22,209 nucleotides of DNA from Albugo candida (GCA_040437565.1 JBDOQK010000102.1:1-22209), one strand, 5' to 3'; positions 10,415 through 20,630 are shown, counted from the stretch's first letter. Made by a program: numbers and translations. Notes: generated by a model from the letters alone, not told the origin.

Positions 10415-11286
10415 TGAGCTTAAGAATCAACCCTGGAAGGTAATTCGCTGCATTTTAAGACTCCACACTGAGTCGTTTGAATGGATAAGTGGCCATAACA
10501 CCAAAATTCTGACCGAATTGATTATCTCGTTGCTTCATACTTTCCATAAACGGATGTATTTATTGAAAGATGGTGCCTGATCGAGAGAGATCTTTCCAGG
10601 TCTTCGGCCGTATCGGTGAAACTGTTTATCAGCATCTGATGTTTCGAGTACAGCAGGCGAGAGGGATTAGGGTGTGACAAGACGTAGGCACGGCTAAAAC
10701 TTGGTAAATATAGCACTCTGCTAAATATACTTCGTTTGGACTACGCGGCCTCGATTAAATAATTCGACAGTGGCAGTTAATGCTAAATCGATTTGTGCTT
10801 CGTCGGAAACAAAAAAAATATTCGAAACACGTTCACGTAATCAGCAAAGAGTTTTTGTATCTTCATTAACAATATTCTGGCCAACAATTTTCTTTTTTCG
10901 GCGGCCCGGCTGAAGCTACAACGTATTCAATTCCTGTAGAAGTTCGCATCCGATGTGTCGACAATTATTCCAGCGAATTGGACAACTACTAGACGGAATT
11001 TCTACAACTTATCCAACCTTCTTTTGGACCACACAAGCTGATGGACATATTCACTATCGCACCACATCGACACGGAAAAATGTTACAATAAGAGAGAGCA
11101 TCTTCTGTGTGAAAACAAGCATTCAAAATGTGGCATCAGATGGATTGGGGCAGTACAATATGAAACTCAACTGATCTACAACTCCGTCAGTACTGTATGA
11201 AACAACCGATGTGGTTCTACTGCAACTAAGGGTCACATTACAAAGCTGCTACTCGTAATCAGATTACGGAGAACGTTTGGTACAAT
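10415..11286. other. Unassigned region upstream of the MYBBP1A-like remnant
   Basis: The missing N-terminus of the MYBBP1A-like gene should lie here on the minus strand, but I cannot identify it. Minus-strand traces include 10716-10522 (with RLLYSKHQMLINSFTDTAEDL) and an open stretch near 10740-10830 (containing DEAQIDLALTATVELFNRG). Neither matches the family convincingly, so they may come from a different decayed gene. Plus-strand frames at 10347-10580 and 10953-11174 are unsupported. Confidence 0.3.
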
Positions 11287-11386
11287 NNNNNNNNNNNNNN
11301 NNNNNNNNNNNNNNNNNNNNNNNNNNNNNNNNNNNNNNNNNNNNNNNNNNNNNNNNNNNNNNNNNNNNNNNNNNNNNNNNNNNNNN
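11287..11386. other. Assembly gap, 100 N
   Basis: Exactly 100 N. No duplicated flank is evident. LINE C-terminal sequence starts directly after it, so the upstream part of LINE copy 2 may be hidden here. Confidence 0.97.
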
Positions 11387-12329
11387 TTCGGATGTTGCCA
11401 CTTCGATCTCATTTCTGGGTTTCAGAGTACATTCAACCCGACATTATATTGTGCAAGCATCCCTCGTGTGGGGCAGTGGAATCTGATCAGAATCTCTTTC
11501 TCAAGTGCGATCCCTCGGCACAATTATGGGTGTAGATAGTCCCTGCATGGGATCAGCTCGTCTCATCCCGACCACGTTACACGCATATTGTATGTGCAAT
11601 TGTGTCAACACTTCGGCCGTAATTGAAGGATTATCAGCAAATTATATCCGACTCATGGCTTTTATTGCAAGCGGTGACGCTGCAATTCGTCTGGAACGAT
11701 CGGAATCGTCGTCTGTTTGACCAGCGATGAGCAACTCCGACAGTTCCATCACTTTCCTTGATCTACACCGCTCTTGGTGCGTCATATCCTGTATGATTCT
11801 AGCAGATCCTTTTCTACAATTGCTCGGGATCTGCTTTGACCTAATATTCGAAAAAATGTCAAGTGTCTGTATTAACATCTTTTGTCGTCTAGTTGCGTTA
11901 GATATGTTGGCTGCTATCTGTAAAAGATACACAGTGTTGGATCAACTCGCAACGCAAGGATCATTCCGTAGATTTTCAGAAGTCGAAAATCATTGCTGCG
12001 CGTACGGCAACGGCAAATCGAAATGCAAGTGCAACTCGGATCCTAGTCCTAGTTGGATGACTACGTTCAGCCTGGTGTGGCGCACACACCACTTTTGAAA
12101 ACACGGTGGCTTTGGACAAGTTTCACAACTTTCTATCATTTACACGCCGGACACAGTCTCGTATTATGGTGGTTGAGGCTACTGTAATACAGTACTATCA
12201 AATAGACGACATTTCATCATCATAGGTATTTTCACGAGACATTTTCATTATGTATGTTTCTTATGTAAAGATACCCTAGGCAAATAGAGAAGTCAGTTAG
12301 TCCAATTCTTGTAATATAGACACCTTCAG
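11387..12329 (+). mobile_element. L1-type LINE remnant, copy 2 (3' part only)
   Basis: Around 11450-11530 a frame reads LCKHPSCGAVESDQN then LKCDPSAQLW, the cysteine knuckle found near the C-terminus of L1-type LINE proteins. Further on, TLQFVWNDRNRRLFD near 11680 matches the VW-x-RN element that follows it. Stops interrupt the frame, for example TAG after AQLWV. From 11935 the sequence aligns with LINE copy 1 (1740-2169), sharing VLDQLATQGSF and the KCKCNSD segment, and then a common 3' untranslated region ending in TATAGACACCTTCA. The two copies thus belong to one family. Everything upstream of the C-terminus is missing or lies in the gap. Confidence 0.75.
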
Positions 12330-13086
12330 CTGGAGAAGATTGGATATCAAGTTCTTATTATCATAAAGAAATTCCAGTTTTGAGATTGGGCCATGACGGG
12401 ATGAAGTCATTTCGCAAAACACATGCATCACTGCTAGCAGTTGACATGAAAACGTGATGGTCGATCTCTTCATGCTGGTCGCTGACTTAAACATATGTAA
12501 TATATCCGAGCAATAGAATTTAGCAGTGCATTGCTNNNNNNNNNNNNNNNNNNNNNNNNNNNNNNNNNNNNNNNNNNNNNNNNNNNNNNNNNNNNNNNNN
12601 NNNNNNNNNNNNNNNNNNNNNNNNNNNNNNNNNNNCACACCACTTTTGAAAACACGGTGGCTTTGGACAAGTTTCACAACTTTCTATCATTTACACGCCG
12701 GACACAGTCTCGTATTATGGTGGTTGAGGCTACTGTAATACAGTACTATCAAATAGACGACATTTCATCATCATAGGTATTTTCACGAGACATTTTCATT
12801 ATGTATGTTTCTTATGTAAAGATACCCTAGGCAAATAGAGAAGTCAGTTAGTCCAATTCTTGTAATATAGACACCTTCAGCTGGAGAAGATTGGATATCA
12901 AGTTCTTATTATCATAAAGAAATTCCAGTTTTGAGATTGGGCCATGACGGGATGAAGTCATTTCGCAAAACACATGCATCACTGCTAGCAGTTGACATGA
13001 AAACGTGATGGTCGATCTCTTCATGCTGGTCGCTGACTTAAACATATGTAATATATCCGAGCAATAGAATTTAGCAGTGCATTGCT
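12085..13086. repeat. 451-bp duplication flanking 100-N gap (assembly overlap)
   Basis: Bases 12085-12535 recur as 12636-13086, with exactly 100 N (12536-12635) between and both copies abutting the gap. I saw no differences. It covers the 3' end of LINE copy 2 plus about 200 bp of downstream sequence. Read as an unmerged contig overlap, not a second LINE insertion. On the minus strand the downstream part has a 65-codon open frame (13045-12848), with SCQLLAVMHVFCEMTSSRHG, of unknown identity. Confidence 0.9.
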
Positions 13087-14201
13087 AATCTAAGGGATGG
13101 TGATGAAAGTAAGAGAAACAATTGAAGGATAAAAAAATTAACGACCTTGCAGATGACTAATCAGTCCAGAATATGTCGCAGACTATATTTAAGGCTATTG
13201 AGGTTTTCTGTTGATGTGTTACATTTTCTATATATGCTACATTTAGGTATAGATTACGATTCTCTTTCTCGTAATATCTACCGCTGAAACCCGGCATAGC
13301 ATTTTTGTGTGGAGCCATGTCAGGAGAATGTTGTAGAAACTCTGTTATACCTAACATACATATGACACATAGCTTAAGGCCATTACAATCGAACGCATCA
13401 TGGGAATAATTTAGATCACCATGACACTGCGGTATCTGTAGTCGTATAGGTAGTCATTTTCTATACCCTATAGCAGACTTTAAGAAAAGATCGTCGCGAA
13501 AATGAGTTCCGGCGTATCAAAGGGAATTTTAAATACTCTCAGGTCGGCCCAATTTGGAAGTCGTTAGCCTCACTCGGGGTTCCTTTCATATTACTCGTGA
13601 TCCTAACTAATTCAAACTGCGAGAACCATCAATGTGTAAACTTGCCTCACTGAGCATGAATTACGGCTTCTCACGATTATATAGATTTTACCTTAGTTAC
13701 AGCATCCGCACTATCTTCAATTTCTACCTATAGCTTGGGATGTTCTCAAGAAATTCAAGGCTGGATCAAGTCACAGATAAATAGCGCGAATGAATGATTA
13801 TGTCGGCTGTAGTGTACATTTGTTCCAGCAAAGGCTAGTAATGAACAATTATGGGTGAGCGTAAGAACCCCTTATCGATACATACATTTCGTCACGGTTA
13901 CAGAGTATTTAACCCAGCATCGGGCATAATGCACTAGACAATTCGCGTACACGCCTGGATTTGGCAGAGCCCCTCGACAGGAAGAATGAGGCTGTGAAGA
14001 CTACGGGCAAATTTGTATCTAGCAGGTGGTGACATCCATTTTTGTCTGATTTCCGGTTCGAGATAACATATTATTGCAACAAAAGCAATTAAAACGTATA
14101 ATAGAGAACAACTTCTTGAATCGCAAATAACCCATCAAACAACAATAGTAGAGTACGATGAGGTACTAGATCCGAATTGTGTGATGCTTGGATTAATACG
14201 C
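13087..14201. other. Noncoding, AT-rich stretch; nothing recognised
   Basis: No open frame of note, no conserved motif and no RNA gene was seen. The longest frame (minus, 13357-13157, 66 codons) has no recognisable domain. Confidence 0.5.
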
Positions 14202-14477
14202 AATTCGGAAAAGGTATTGATATCCCGACAACTTTTTAAATTACAGCATGCCTAGTTTAATTATTACTCTCACAACTTTTTTATTTTTGCAAAATACACA
14301 CATGATTTTACATCTCCAACTAATTACTACCATACACACCCTATATTGTTGCTCCAACAGCTGCAATCGAGGATTATTTGTGATTGTCTAATACACAGAA
14401 CGTTTCATCTGTGATAGGCTATTACTTCTGACAATTTCCATTTGACACATAGCATTTGAGCATCGGACACAGGGAAA

Positions 14478-14534
14478 TGCAGGTGCAGCAAGTGCGGAAA
14501 ATCGGCCATAACAAGCGGTCTTGCGGAATTCCGG
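14478..14534 (+). pseudogene. CCHC zinc-knuckle trace inside the inverted-repeat element
   Basis: The first part reads CRCSKCGK and the adjoining part reads IGHNKRSCGIP. Together they give the C-x2-C-x4-H-x4-C spacing of a zinc knuckle. The two halves lie in frames one base apart at a run of A. The GHNKRSC wording resembles knuckles at the end of Mutator-like transposases. A nucleic-acid-binding knuckle from another element type is possible. Confidence 0.45.
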
Positions 14535-14951
14535 TTACAAGATTAGATACAGCACAAGCTTTAGTAAAAATTAGATATTTTTCCTCCACAGAATTATTTC
14601 TCAACACATTTTACCTTCGGCCGTTAGTGTATAATCACTTTTGCATCTTTACGAGGCATTATAGCTTAACAAACTGGCAATGAATCGTCTACTAGTGATG
14701 GATGAGTGTTTAGCTCAGTTGAAGGTACCTTTCTCTACTAGATTTGGCCTTAGACGTAAATGGCTTCTACTAGTTAAAATTGTAAACTTCGTTGTTTTTC
14801 AAAAAAGTTGTGGGAGTAATAATCCAAGTGGGCAGGACGTAATCTTAATTGCGAATTAATTTAATCTAAAAAAACACTTGTCGGGATATCAATACCACTA
14901 ATTATTGCTCCAAAAAAGTTGTGGGAGTAATAATCTAAGTAGGCATGATGT

Positions 14952-15099
14952 AATTTAAAATAAAAAATAAAAATGNNNNNNNNNNNNNNNNNNNNNNNNN
15001 NNNNNNNNNNNNNNNNNNNNNNNNNNNNNNNNNNNNNNNNNNNNNNNNNNNNNNNNNNNNNNNNNNNNNNNNNNNAATTTAAAATAAAAAATAAAAATG
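14952..15099. repeat. 24-bp duplication flanking 100-N gap (assembly overlap)
   Basis: Bases 14952-14975 recur as 15076-15099, directly on each side of 100 N (14976-15075). The unit is AT-rich (AATTTAAAATAAAAAATAAA...), so this overlap is weaker evidence than the longer ones, but it follows the same pattern. Confidence 0.75.
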
Positions 15100-15397
15100 T
15101 AATTAAAAAAAAGTTGTCGGGATATCAATACCCTTCCGAAATTCAATGCTTCAGTCAAGTAAAATGAATACTCAAGAATAATGATGCCGAATCTAGTACT
15201 CTTCTCTACGATTATTCAGAAAAAACATTCACTGAACTTACGTACGCGAAGAATTTATAGGCTGGCATTGACCTTTGATATCCAAGACATGCATGTGCGC
15301 ATTAAGTGGCGTGTTCCCTGCACGAGTTTATCCACTCTATCATTATAAAAAAATCTAATTTTTCCAATGAGAATTTGATACAAAGATGAGCTTTCTC

Positions 15398-15787
15398 TCA
15401 TTGTTTGCAAGCAGAGGACATACACAGTGTGTACTCCAATTGGCAGCATTTATCATGATCGATGATCGATATAATACAAGTTGAGGGTATTTTCGGGTTT
15501 AATTGTTGCCTTTTCTGTTTAATCAACGCTCTTACCAATCGCATGAAACGTTCACTTAGTATTCCGTGTTCCTCTGAGGTTGATCCTGTTAGCATTCTTT
15601 GCGTAAGGTTCCTTCGTATCATAAAGTCGTTCGATATATTGCAGGCTTCGTGTCTATTATTGTCCAAGCGAATTCGAGATGTTCCGGAGTGTGAAACAGA
15701 CGCGGTTAGTGACGATCTCAATGACTGCGCACGCTCACAAAGATACTCAAGTGCTGTATCGACTTGCTCCGAACACTTAAACCGCAC
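15398..15787 (-). CDS. Unrecognised ORF, possibly an exon
   Basis: This is an open frame of about 130 codons on the minus strand. It remains open upstream to about 15835 and contains CSEQVDTALEYLCERAQSLRS, later SERFMRLVRALIKQKRQQL. The composition is helical and charged and looks coding-like. The labelled start is not an ATG, and the first ATG lies well inside (in NDFMIRR), so it would have to be a downstream exon or a gene fragment. It lies about 40-90 bp beyond the stop of the short spliced ORF at 15873-16231, but I could not find a splice pair joining the two in frame. The plus-strand frame across the same bases (15462-15833) is equally long, so the strand itself is uncertain. Confidence 0.35.
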   Translation of the reverse strand: MRFKCSEQVDTALEYLCERAQSLRSSLTASVSHSGTSRIRLDNNRHEACNISNDFMIRRNLTQRMLTGSTSEEHGILSERFMRLVRALIKQKRQQLNPKIPSTCIISIIDHDKCCQLEYTLCMSSACKQ

Positions 15788-15872
15788 GTTCGCCTTGCCA
15801 CGCTTGGAGGCAGCCGTGAACCTATTTCCTTAGTGATCTGGTACGCTGATTTAGAATGTGAAAATAAACTTT

Positions 15873-16231
15873 TTAATGTTGAACCGAAGTATGCGTTAAT
15901 AGAGCCTCTTCTATAGCTTGTTTGAGGTAAGAGTCTGCAAAATCTCTGTCAGGCTGTTCTTCAGATTGACTTTGATCAACACTTCGGGATAATGATGCTT
16001 CACAATCAAAGCTCAATAGGTATTTCGACCGTTGTAAACTCGACCAGTACAACGACGGATCCTCACCGCGTTGGCTGATCAGACTATTCAAGTGCCAATA
16101 TTCAATTGATAAAGCCTGACGAACCTGACCAAAATCGCGTTCAAAGACTACGGCGAACGTGGACCTAATATTCGGATCATATCACACGTTTTGATCTTTA
16201 CTTACTTCGCTGCAAAAACGCTGCAGTCCAT
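15873..16231 (-). CDS. Short spliced ORF behind EFL1, function unknown (105 aa)
   Basis: An ATG at 16231-16229 starts MDCSVFAAK. A GTAAGT donor at 16205 and a TTAG acceptor ending at 16165 define a 41-bp intron. The second exon (16164-15873) continues in phase with STFAVVFERDFGQVRQAL and ends at a TAA. The two exons sum to 318 nt, exactly 106 codons. The protein is helical and acidic with no known domain, signal peptide or membrane segment. Its ATG is only 13 bp past the EFL1 stop, too close for an ordinary separate gene. The second exon could instead be a spliced C-terminal extension of EFL1, because the EFL1 stop lies in a GTAAGT donor of the same phase. A chance frame also remains possible. 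Confidence 0.45.
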
Positions 16232-16244
16232 TTTCACTTGGAAC

Positions 16245-19200
16245 TTACTTTTTTCGCCCTAGTGTCCGCTGCTTCTCAGCATGCACAACCACCTTTTCAT
16301 CGCGAATAAGCCCTTTTCGTTTTCGTATTGCTTCGATATACTTTCGAACGTAGTTCATTTCGTAAGTTCGTTCACCCAGATCTTCTCGCTCTTCCTCAGT
16401 TTGCGGCTGGAAAAAAGGGTCCGTCTCGAGCATTGTCCAGTGTGAAAATACTAGTTGAGGGTTGCTCGCAGCACCCGATGTCTGTGTTCGAATATCAGTG
16501 GCCAAGCCAAAGCTTTCAACCACAGGAAGATGAGCTTTGATAGTGAACAGAGACATTTTGTCAGCCAGGTCTTCACAGATTACATTTGCTCTCCGTTTGG
16601 AAAGTACAGAATATAATTTTCCCAATTGCTCAGCTTGACACTGGACAGAGCATGTGTAGATTGCTTCCACTAATCGGACAGGTTTTTTGATAAAGGCCAA
16701 GCGACAAGTGCTCTTCATAGTCGAAATGATCTGTCCGCTCAAGGGACCGAAATTGGAGCTTGAAGTAGCTTCGTATTGCTCAGAAGTGAATTTTTCTGAG
16801 ATACAAATATCTTCGATTATGAAGGCTGCACCCCAAACTTGTTCTTCACATAGTGGACCTGCAATTGTCGCTAATTGAAAACCGGTGATGATGCTATTTT
16901 CCAATTTCTCAAGGATTTGTTGGCGCAATTTATCCTGAGCGCCTTTAGATATCTTCCCTGGCGATTCAATTGCGCAACCTCCAAGCGCAAATCTCTTGTT
17001 AATGTACCAAGAGACGTTATTGATCAGCAGATTAGATCCGCAGTGGTGTGGTCCAAAAGACCAAATACGACTCATTTCCAGTGAGCGCCAAAACGTTTTA
17101 TTTGTATCGCTTTCATCCAAAACTTTGCGCAGGTCCTCAGCCAAATGCGTCCGCAAGACCGACTTATTCCGCGCACTTCCATCCCTTATATCATAATCAG
17201 TCGATGCAACTCCTGGGACTTGTTGCGTACCATCATCAACAACCTCGTCCGATGTCGCCATTTGCTTTAAAGTATTTGCATTATCTTCCAAAAACTGCGC
17301 AGCCTTGCTCGGCAAAGGTAAAACTCGAATGCTGAGTTTTACACTTCCATTACATATGGTACCCGTTGCAACATCTTTTGAAGTATCCGATTGCTCTTGT
17401 AAAGGAATCTGCTCCTCGTTAATGCAATCAGTTGACAAATTGTCAGGCTTGCTTTCTTGTATGGTGCTGTCTGCGAGTTCACGAAACACGACACTTTCTT
17501 GGAAACTGCTGATTTCTCCGTCCACCACAGTTTCTCGAAAAGGTACAAGTGGTTCTGACACGCGAACCGAGACTTTTGCAAATCGCTCCTTCAAATCTTT
17601 GATACATCGATCCAGATGCAGCTCACCTAGTGCTACAATCACATGCTCTCCACTTTCTTGAATTTGCACTTCAACAGTGGGATCAGAACGATAAAGGCGT
17701 TGCAATCCGCATTCCAATTTTTCGAAATCGCGTGGGTCTTCAGGTTCTACCGCAACACGAACTATCGGCTTGGTTTGAAAAGGCATCTTTGTGAATCTTG
17801 GACAGAGCAAAGTTGTCGATAAAGTAGCTGTCTTCAAGATAAAGTCTTGCAGCCCCAAAATTCCAACAATATTCCCCGCTGGGACTTTTGTTACGTGATA
17901 CAGCTCTCGGCCCATGACGAGATAAGGAACGATTTTGTCTACTTCGACAGTTGCGACATGTGGTATTGATTTGACTGAGCTTGCTGAAACGCTTTCCCTG
18001 CAACCGTTATATTTTGGGCCCATGATGTAAAGCTCTTGACCTTGACGGAGAATGCCGCTAAAGATACGTCCTATAGCAATATACACTGGTTGCTCGTCGA
18101 ATTCTTGTCTTGGTTCCGCAGTATTTCCGAGGCTTTCATTTCTGATACTGGAAAGTGAAATGTGCTTCTCGTCACAAAGCTGCTTATAGTTGGACAACAA
18201 ACGTGCGTCGACGCAAATCATTTTACATACATAAATGATAAGTGGAGCCTCTTCCGCTGCATTACAGCTCTTAATACCATCTGCAACTTCCGTGGCGAGG
18301 TCTTTNNNNNNNNNNNNNNNNNNNNNNNNNNNNNNNNNNNNNNNNNNNNNNNNNNNNNNNNNNNNNNNNNNNNNNNNNNNNNNNNNNNNNNNNNNNNNNN
18401 NNNNNATCTTTTGAAGTATCCGATTGCTCTTGTAAAGGAATCTGCTCCTCGTTAATGCAATCAGTTGACAAATTGTCAGGCTTGCTTTCTTGTATGGTGC
18501 TGTCTGCGAGTTCACGAAACACGACACTTTCTTGGAAACTGCTGATTTCTCCGTCCACCACAGTTTCTCGAAAAGGTACAAGTGGTTCTGACACGCGAAC
18601 CGAGACTTTTGCAAATCGCTCCTTCAAATCTTTGATACATCGATCCAGATGCAGCTCACCTAGTGCTACAATCACATGCTCTCCACTTTCTTGAATTTGC
18701 ACTTCAACAGTGGGATCAGAACGATAAAGGCGTTGCAATCCGCATTCCAATTTTTCGAAATCGCGTGGGTCTTCAGGTTCTACCGCAACACGAACTATCG
18801 GCTTGGTTTGAAAAGGCATCTTTGTGAATCTTGGACAGAGCAAAGTTGTCGATAAAGTAGCTGTCTTCAAGATAAAGTCTTGCAGCCCCAAAATTCCAAC
18901 AATATTCCCCGCTGGGACTTTTGTTACGTGATACAGCTCTCGGCCCATGACGAGATAAGGAACGATTTTGTCTACTTCGACAGTTGCGACATGTGGTATT
19001 GATTTGACTGAGCTTGCTGAAACGCTTTCCCTGCAACCGTTATATTTTGGGCCCATGATGTAAAGCTCTTGACCTTGACGGAGAATGCCGCTAAAGATAC
19101 GTCCTATAGCAATATACACTGGTTGCTCGTCGAATTCTTGTCTTGGTTCCGCAGTATTTCCGAGGCTTTCATTTCTGATACTGGAAAGTGAAATGTGCTT

Positions 19201-20630
19201 CTCGTCACAAAGCTGCTTATAGTTGGACAACAAACGTGCGTCGACGCAAATCATTTTACATACATAAATGACAAGTGGAGCCTCTTCCGCTGCATTACAG
19301 CTCTTAATACCATCTGCAACTTCCGTGGCGAGGTCTTTCACATGATTCGGAATTCGCGTCAATGTGAATTTTTCATCGTAGTAACTTGTGCAGAGTTTGT
19401 GAAAACGTGCACGTTGAGCTAAGGCTGGACTGGGAAGTACCCGAGTTACCATTTTCAATACACTCTGTGATAAAGGAAGCCATTTGGACATCAAACTCTT
19501 CATAACAATCCTACGATCCGTATTCCTCAAATCTCGGTCATTAACATTTTGCAGTACTCCCATTTGTGTCGCAAGGTCACGAACCTTCTTCACACTTTGT
19601 TCGCTGGTAATCGGTGCTGAGATTATCTTGTAGGCTTTCCAAATAGGCTTCAAGATATATTGAACGAACATTGGAAGGCAATTTTGATTAGGTGATTTTG
19701 TTGTGACTCTTCTTGTTCCTGGATTGTAGTAATAATCACCCCATAATGTTTGCCTCAAAATCTGGATTGGATTTATGGCAGTTTTGCCTGCGGTATCGAA
19801 TGTCAGCTTCTGAGCATAGAAATGCGCAAAGTATCCTATTCCGAAAGCCCAACCATCTATAGCCGAAGAAAAGAGAACATTTCCTCGTAACGGGGAAAAA
19901 AGCAGTTGTTCTTCGAGTGCGGCAATCTCGTCCAGTATTGTTCCTTCGAGATGATCATTTGCGACTTTCTCATGACTTGAAATAGAACCTTGATCGGCAT
20001 CATACCGAGCGATTACGTCACTACGTATCAGAGAGCTAAGTATTGCGTTTCCTTGCTCAATGATTCGTTCCATTCTTTGGTAGGCTTCGAAGGGGTCCAA
20101 ACCCAATTCCAGGATGAGACGATCAATTTTGTTGATTACCAAGCATGGCCGTATCCCTTCGATCCATGCCTGATGTAGTACCGCGTGAGTCTGTGGACAG
20201 ACTCCTTCAACTGCATCGATGAGAACTAAGGCACCATCACATATGCGGACCGCTGTTGAAACGTCGAAAGAGAAGTCCACATGGCCAGGCGAATCCACTA
20301 AATTGATCAAATATGACTCGCGATTGGCTCCTTTTGTTGCTTCATAAATCAACGAGATGACGCTGCTCTTCATCGTGATCCCTCGCAATTGTTCTTCTTT
20401 GGTATCATCGAGAAATCGAATCTGCCAGATAAATGCACTCAATTCATATTACACATCAAATAAGATGCTGTCGATACCTTCCCTGCTAGTTTATCTGAAA
20501 TGAGTCCATTTGATGCAATAAGTGAATCACTGAGTGATGTTTTTCCATGATCGACGTGTGCTAGAATACAGATGTTGCGAATTTGTTCGGTATGAAATTG
20601 GAGCAAACCAATCTGCTTGCAATATGTCAT
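16245..20630 (-). CDS. EFL1: Elongation factor-like GTPase 1 (EFL1/Ria1), two exons
   Basis: A cytoplasmic EF-2-like GTPase that, with SBDS, releases eIF6/Tif6 from new 60S subunits. The first ATG in frame (20630-20628) gives [12 protein letters not shown]. The G motifs are G1 AHVDHGKT (24-31), the switch RGITMKSS (64-71), G3 DSPGH (94-98), G4 NKID (148-151) and G5 SSAIDGW (about 236-242). A domain II segment ([14 protein letters not shown]), the EF-2-type [46 protein letters not shown] and the family-typical tail [12 protein letters not shown] follow in order. Exon 1 is 20630-20478 and exon 2 is 20421-16245, with a 56-bp intron between. Residues about 413-723 appear twice because of an assembly overlap. 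Removing one 933-bp copy and the 100 N leaves 3297 nt, or 1098 residues, close to yeast and human EFL1. No lesion is seen. Confidence 0.95.
17373..19338. repeat. 933-bp duplication within EFL1 flanking 100-N gap (assembly or haplotype overlap)
   Basis: Bases 17373-18305 recur as 18406-19338, directly on each side of 100 N (18306-18405). I found one difference: T at 18239 against C at 19272, which changes Ile to Val in PLIIYV or PLVIYV. The single change suggests the two copies come from two alleles of a diploid. With the extra 1033 bases removed, EFL1 is in frame and of normal length. Confidence 0.93.
20422..20477 (-). other. EFL1 intron, 56 bp
   Basis: On the minus strand the donor is AAG|GTATCG and the acceptor TGGCAG|ATTCG. 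Splicing joins DKLAGK to [10 protein letters not shown], restoring the switch I region that is conserved in EFL1 proteins. The unspliced frame from exon 1 stops at 20439. Confidence 0.93.

Larger units (their letters stand above)
14202..15143. mobile_element. Inverted-repeat DNA transposon remnant, possibly Mutator-like
   Basis: The ends form inverted repeats of about 31 bp (14202-14232 and 15113-15143). The inner 20 bases are perfect, beginning GGTATTGATATCCCGACA when read inward. Next to each terminus is a second motif, ATTATTACTCNCACAACTTTTT read inward from each end (written here with N at the variable base). The right end carries two tandem terminal-subterminal units, with the second GGTATTGATATCCCGACA at 14877-14896 in complement. 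Between the ends is a zinc-knuckle trace. Long terminal repeats with inner repeats plus a CCHC knuckle suggest a Mutator-like element, but no transposase core and no target duplication was found. A 100-N gap lies in the right arm. Confidence 0.6.

Noticed and set aside
9484-10580. Plus-strand open frames at 9484-9771 and 10347-10580
   Set aside because: They overlap minus-strand sequence that carries ordered MYBBP1A/POL5 blocks up to 10414. The plus frames have no recognisable motif, so I read them as shadows. The part of the second frame beyond 10414 is simply unsupported.
12636-13086. A third LINE copy
   Set aside because: It matches 12085-12535 and abuts the gap on both sides, so it is an assembly overlap.
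13845-13970. Weak likeness to the LINE C-terminus (an AATTATGGGTG word shared with 11518)
   Set aside because: Only about a dozen bases match and the surrounding frame has no LINE features. Probably chance.
15456-15475. Short GATCGATGATCGAT repeat as a regulatory palindrome
   Set aside because: It is too short and isolated, with no neighbouring promoter evidence.
16206-16248. A tiny intron from the EFL1 stop donor to the nearest AG acceptors near 16210-16222
   Set aside because: It would be under 40 bp. The 84-bp alternative ending at 16165 keeps phase and is the better candidate.
17305-19422. Plus-strand and duplicate frames inside EFL1
   Set aside because: They are antisense shadows of EFL1 or repeated views of the 933-bp assembly overlap. 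They do not indicate tandem EFL1 genes.
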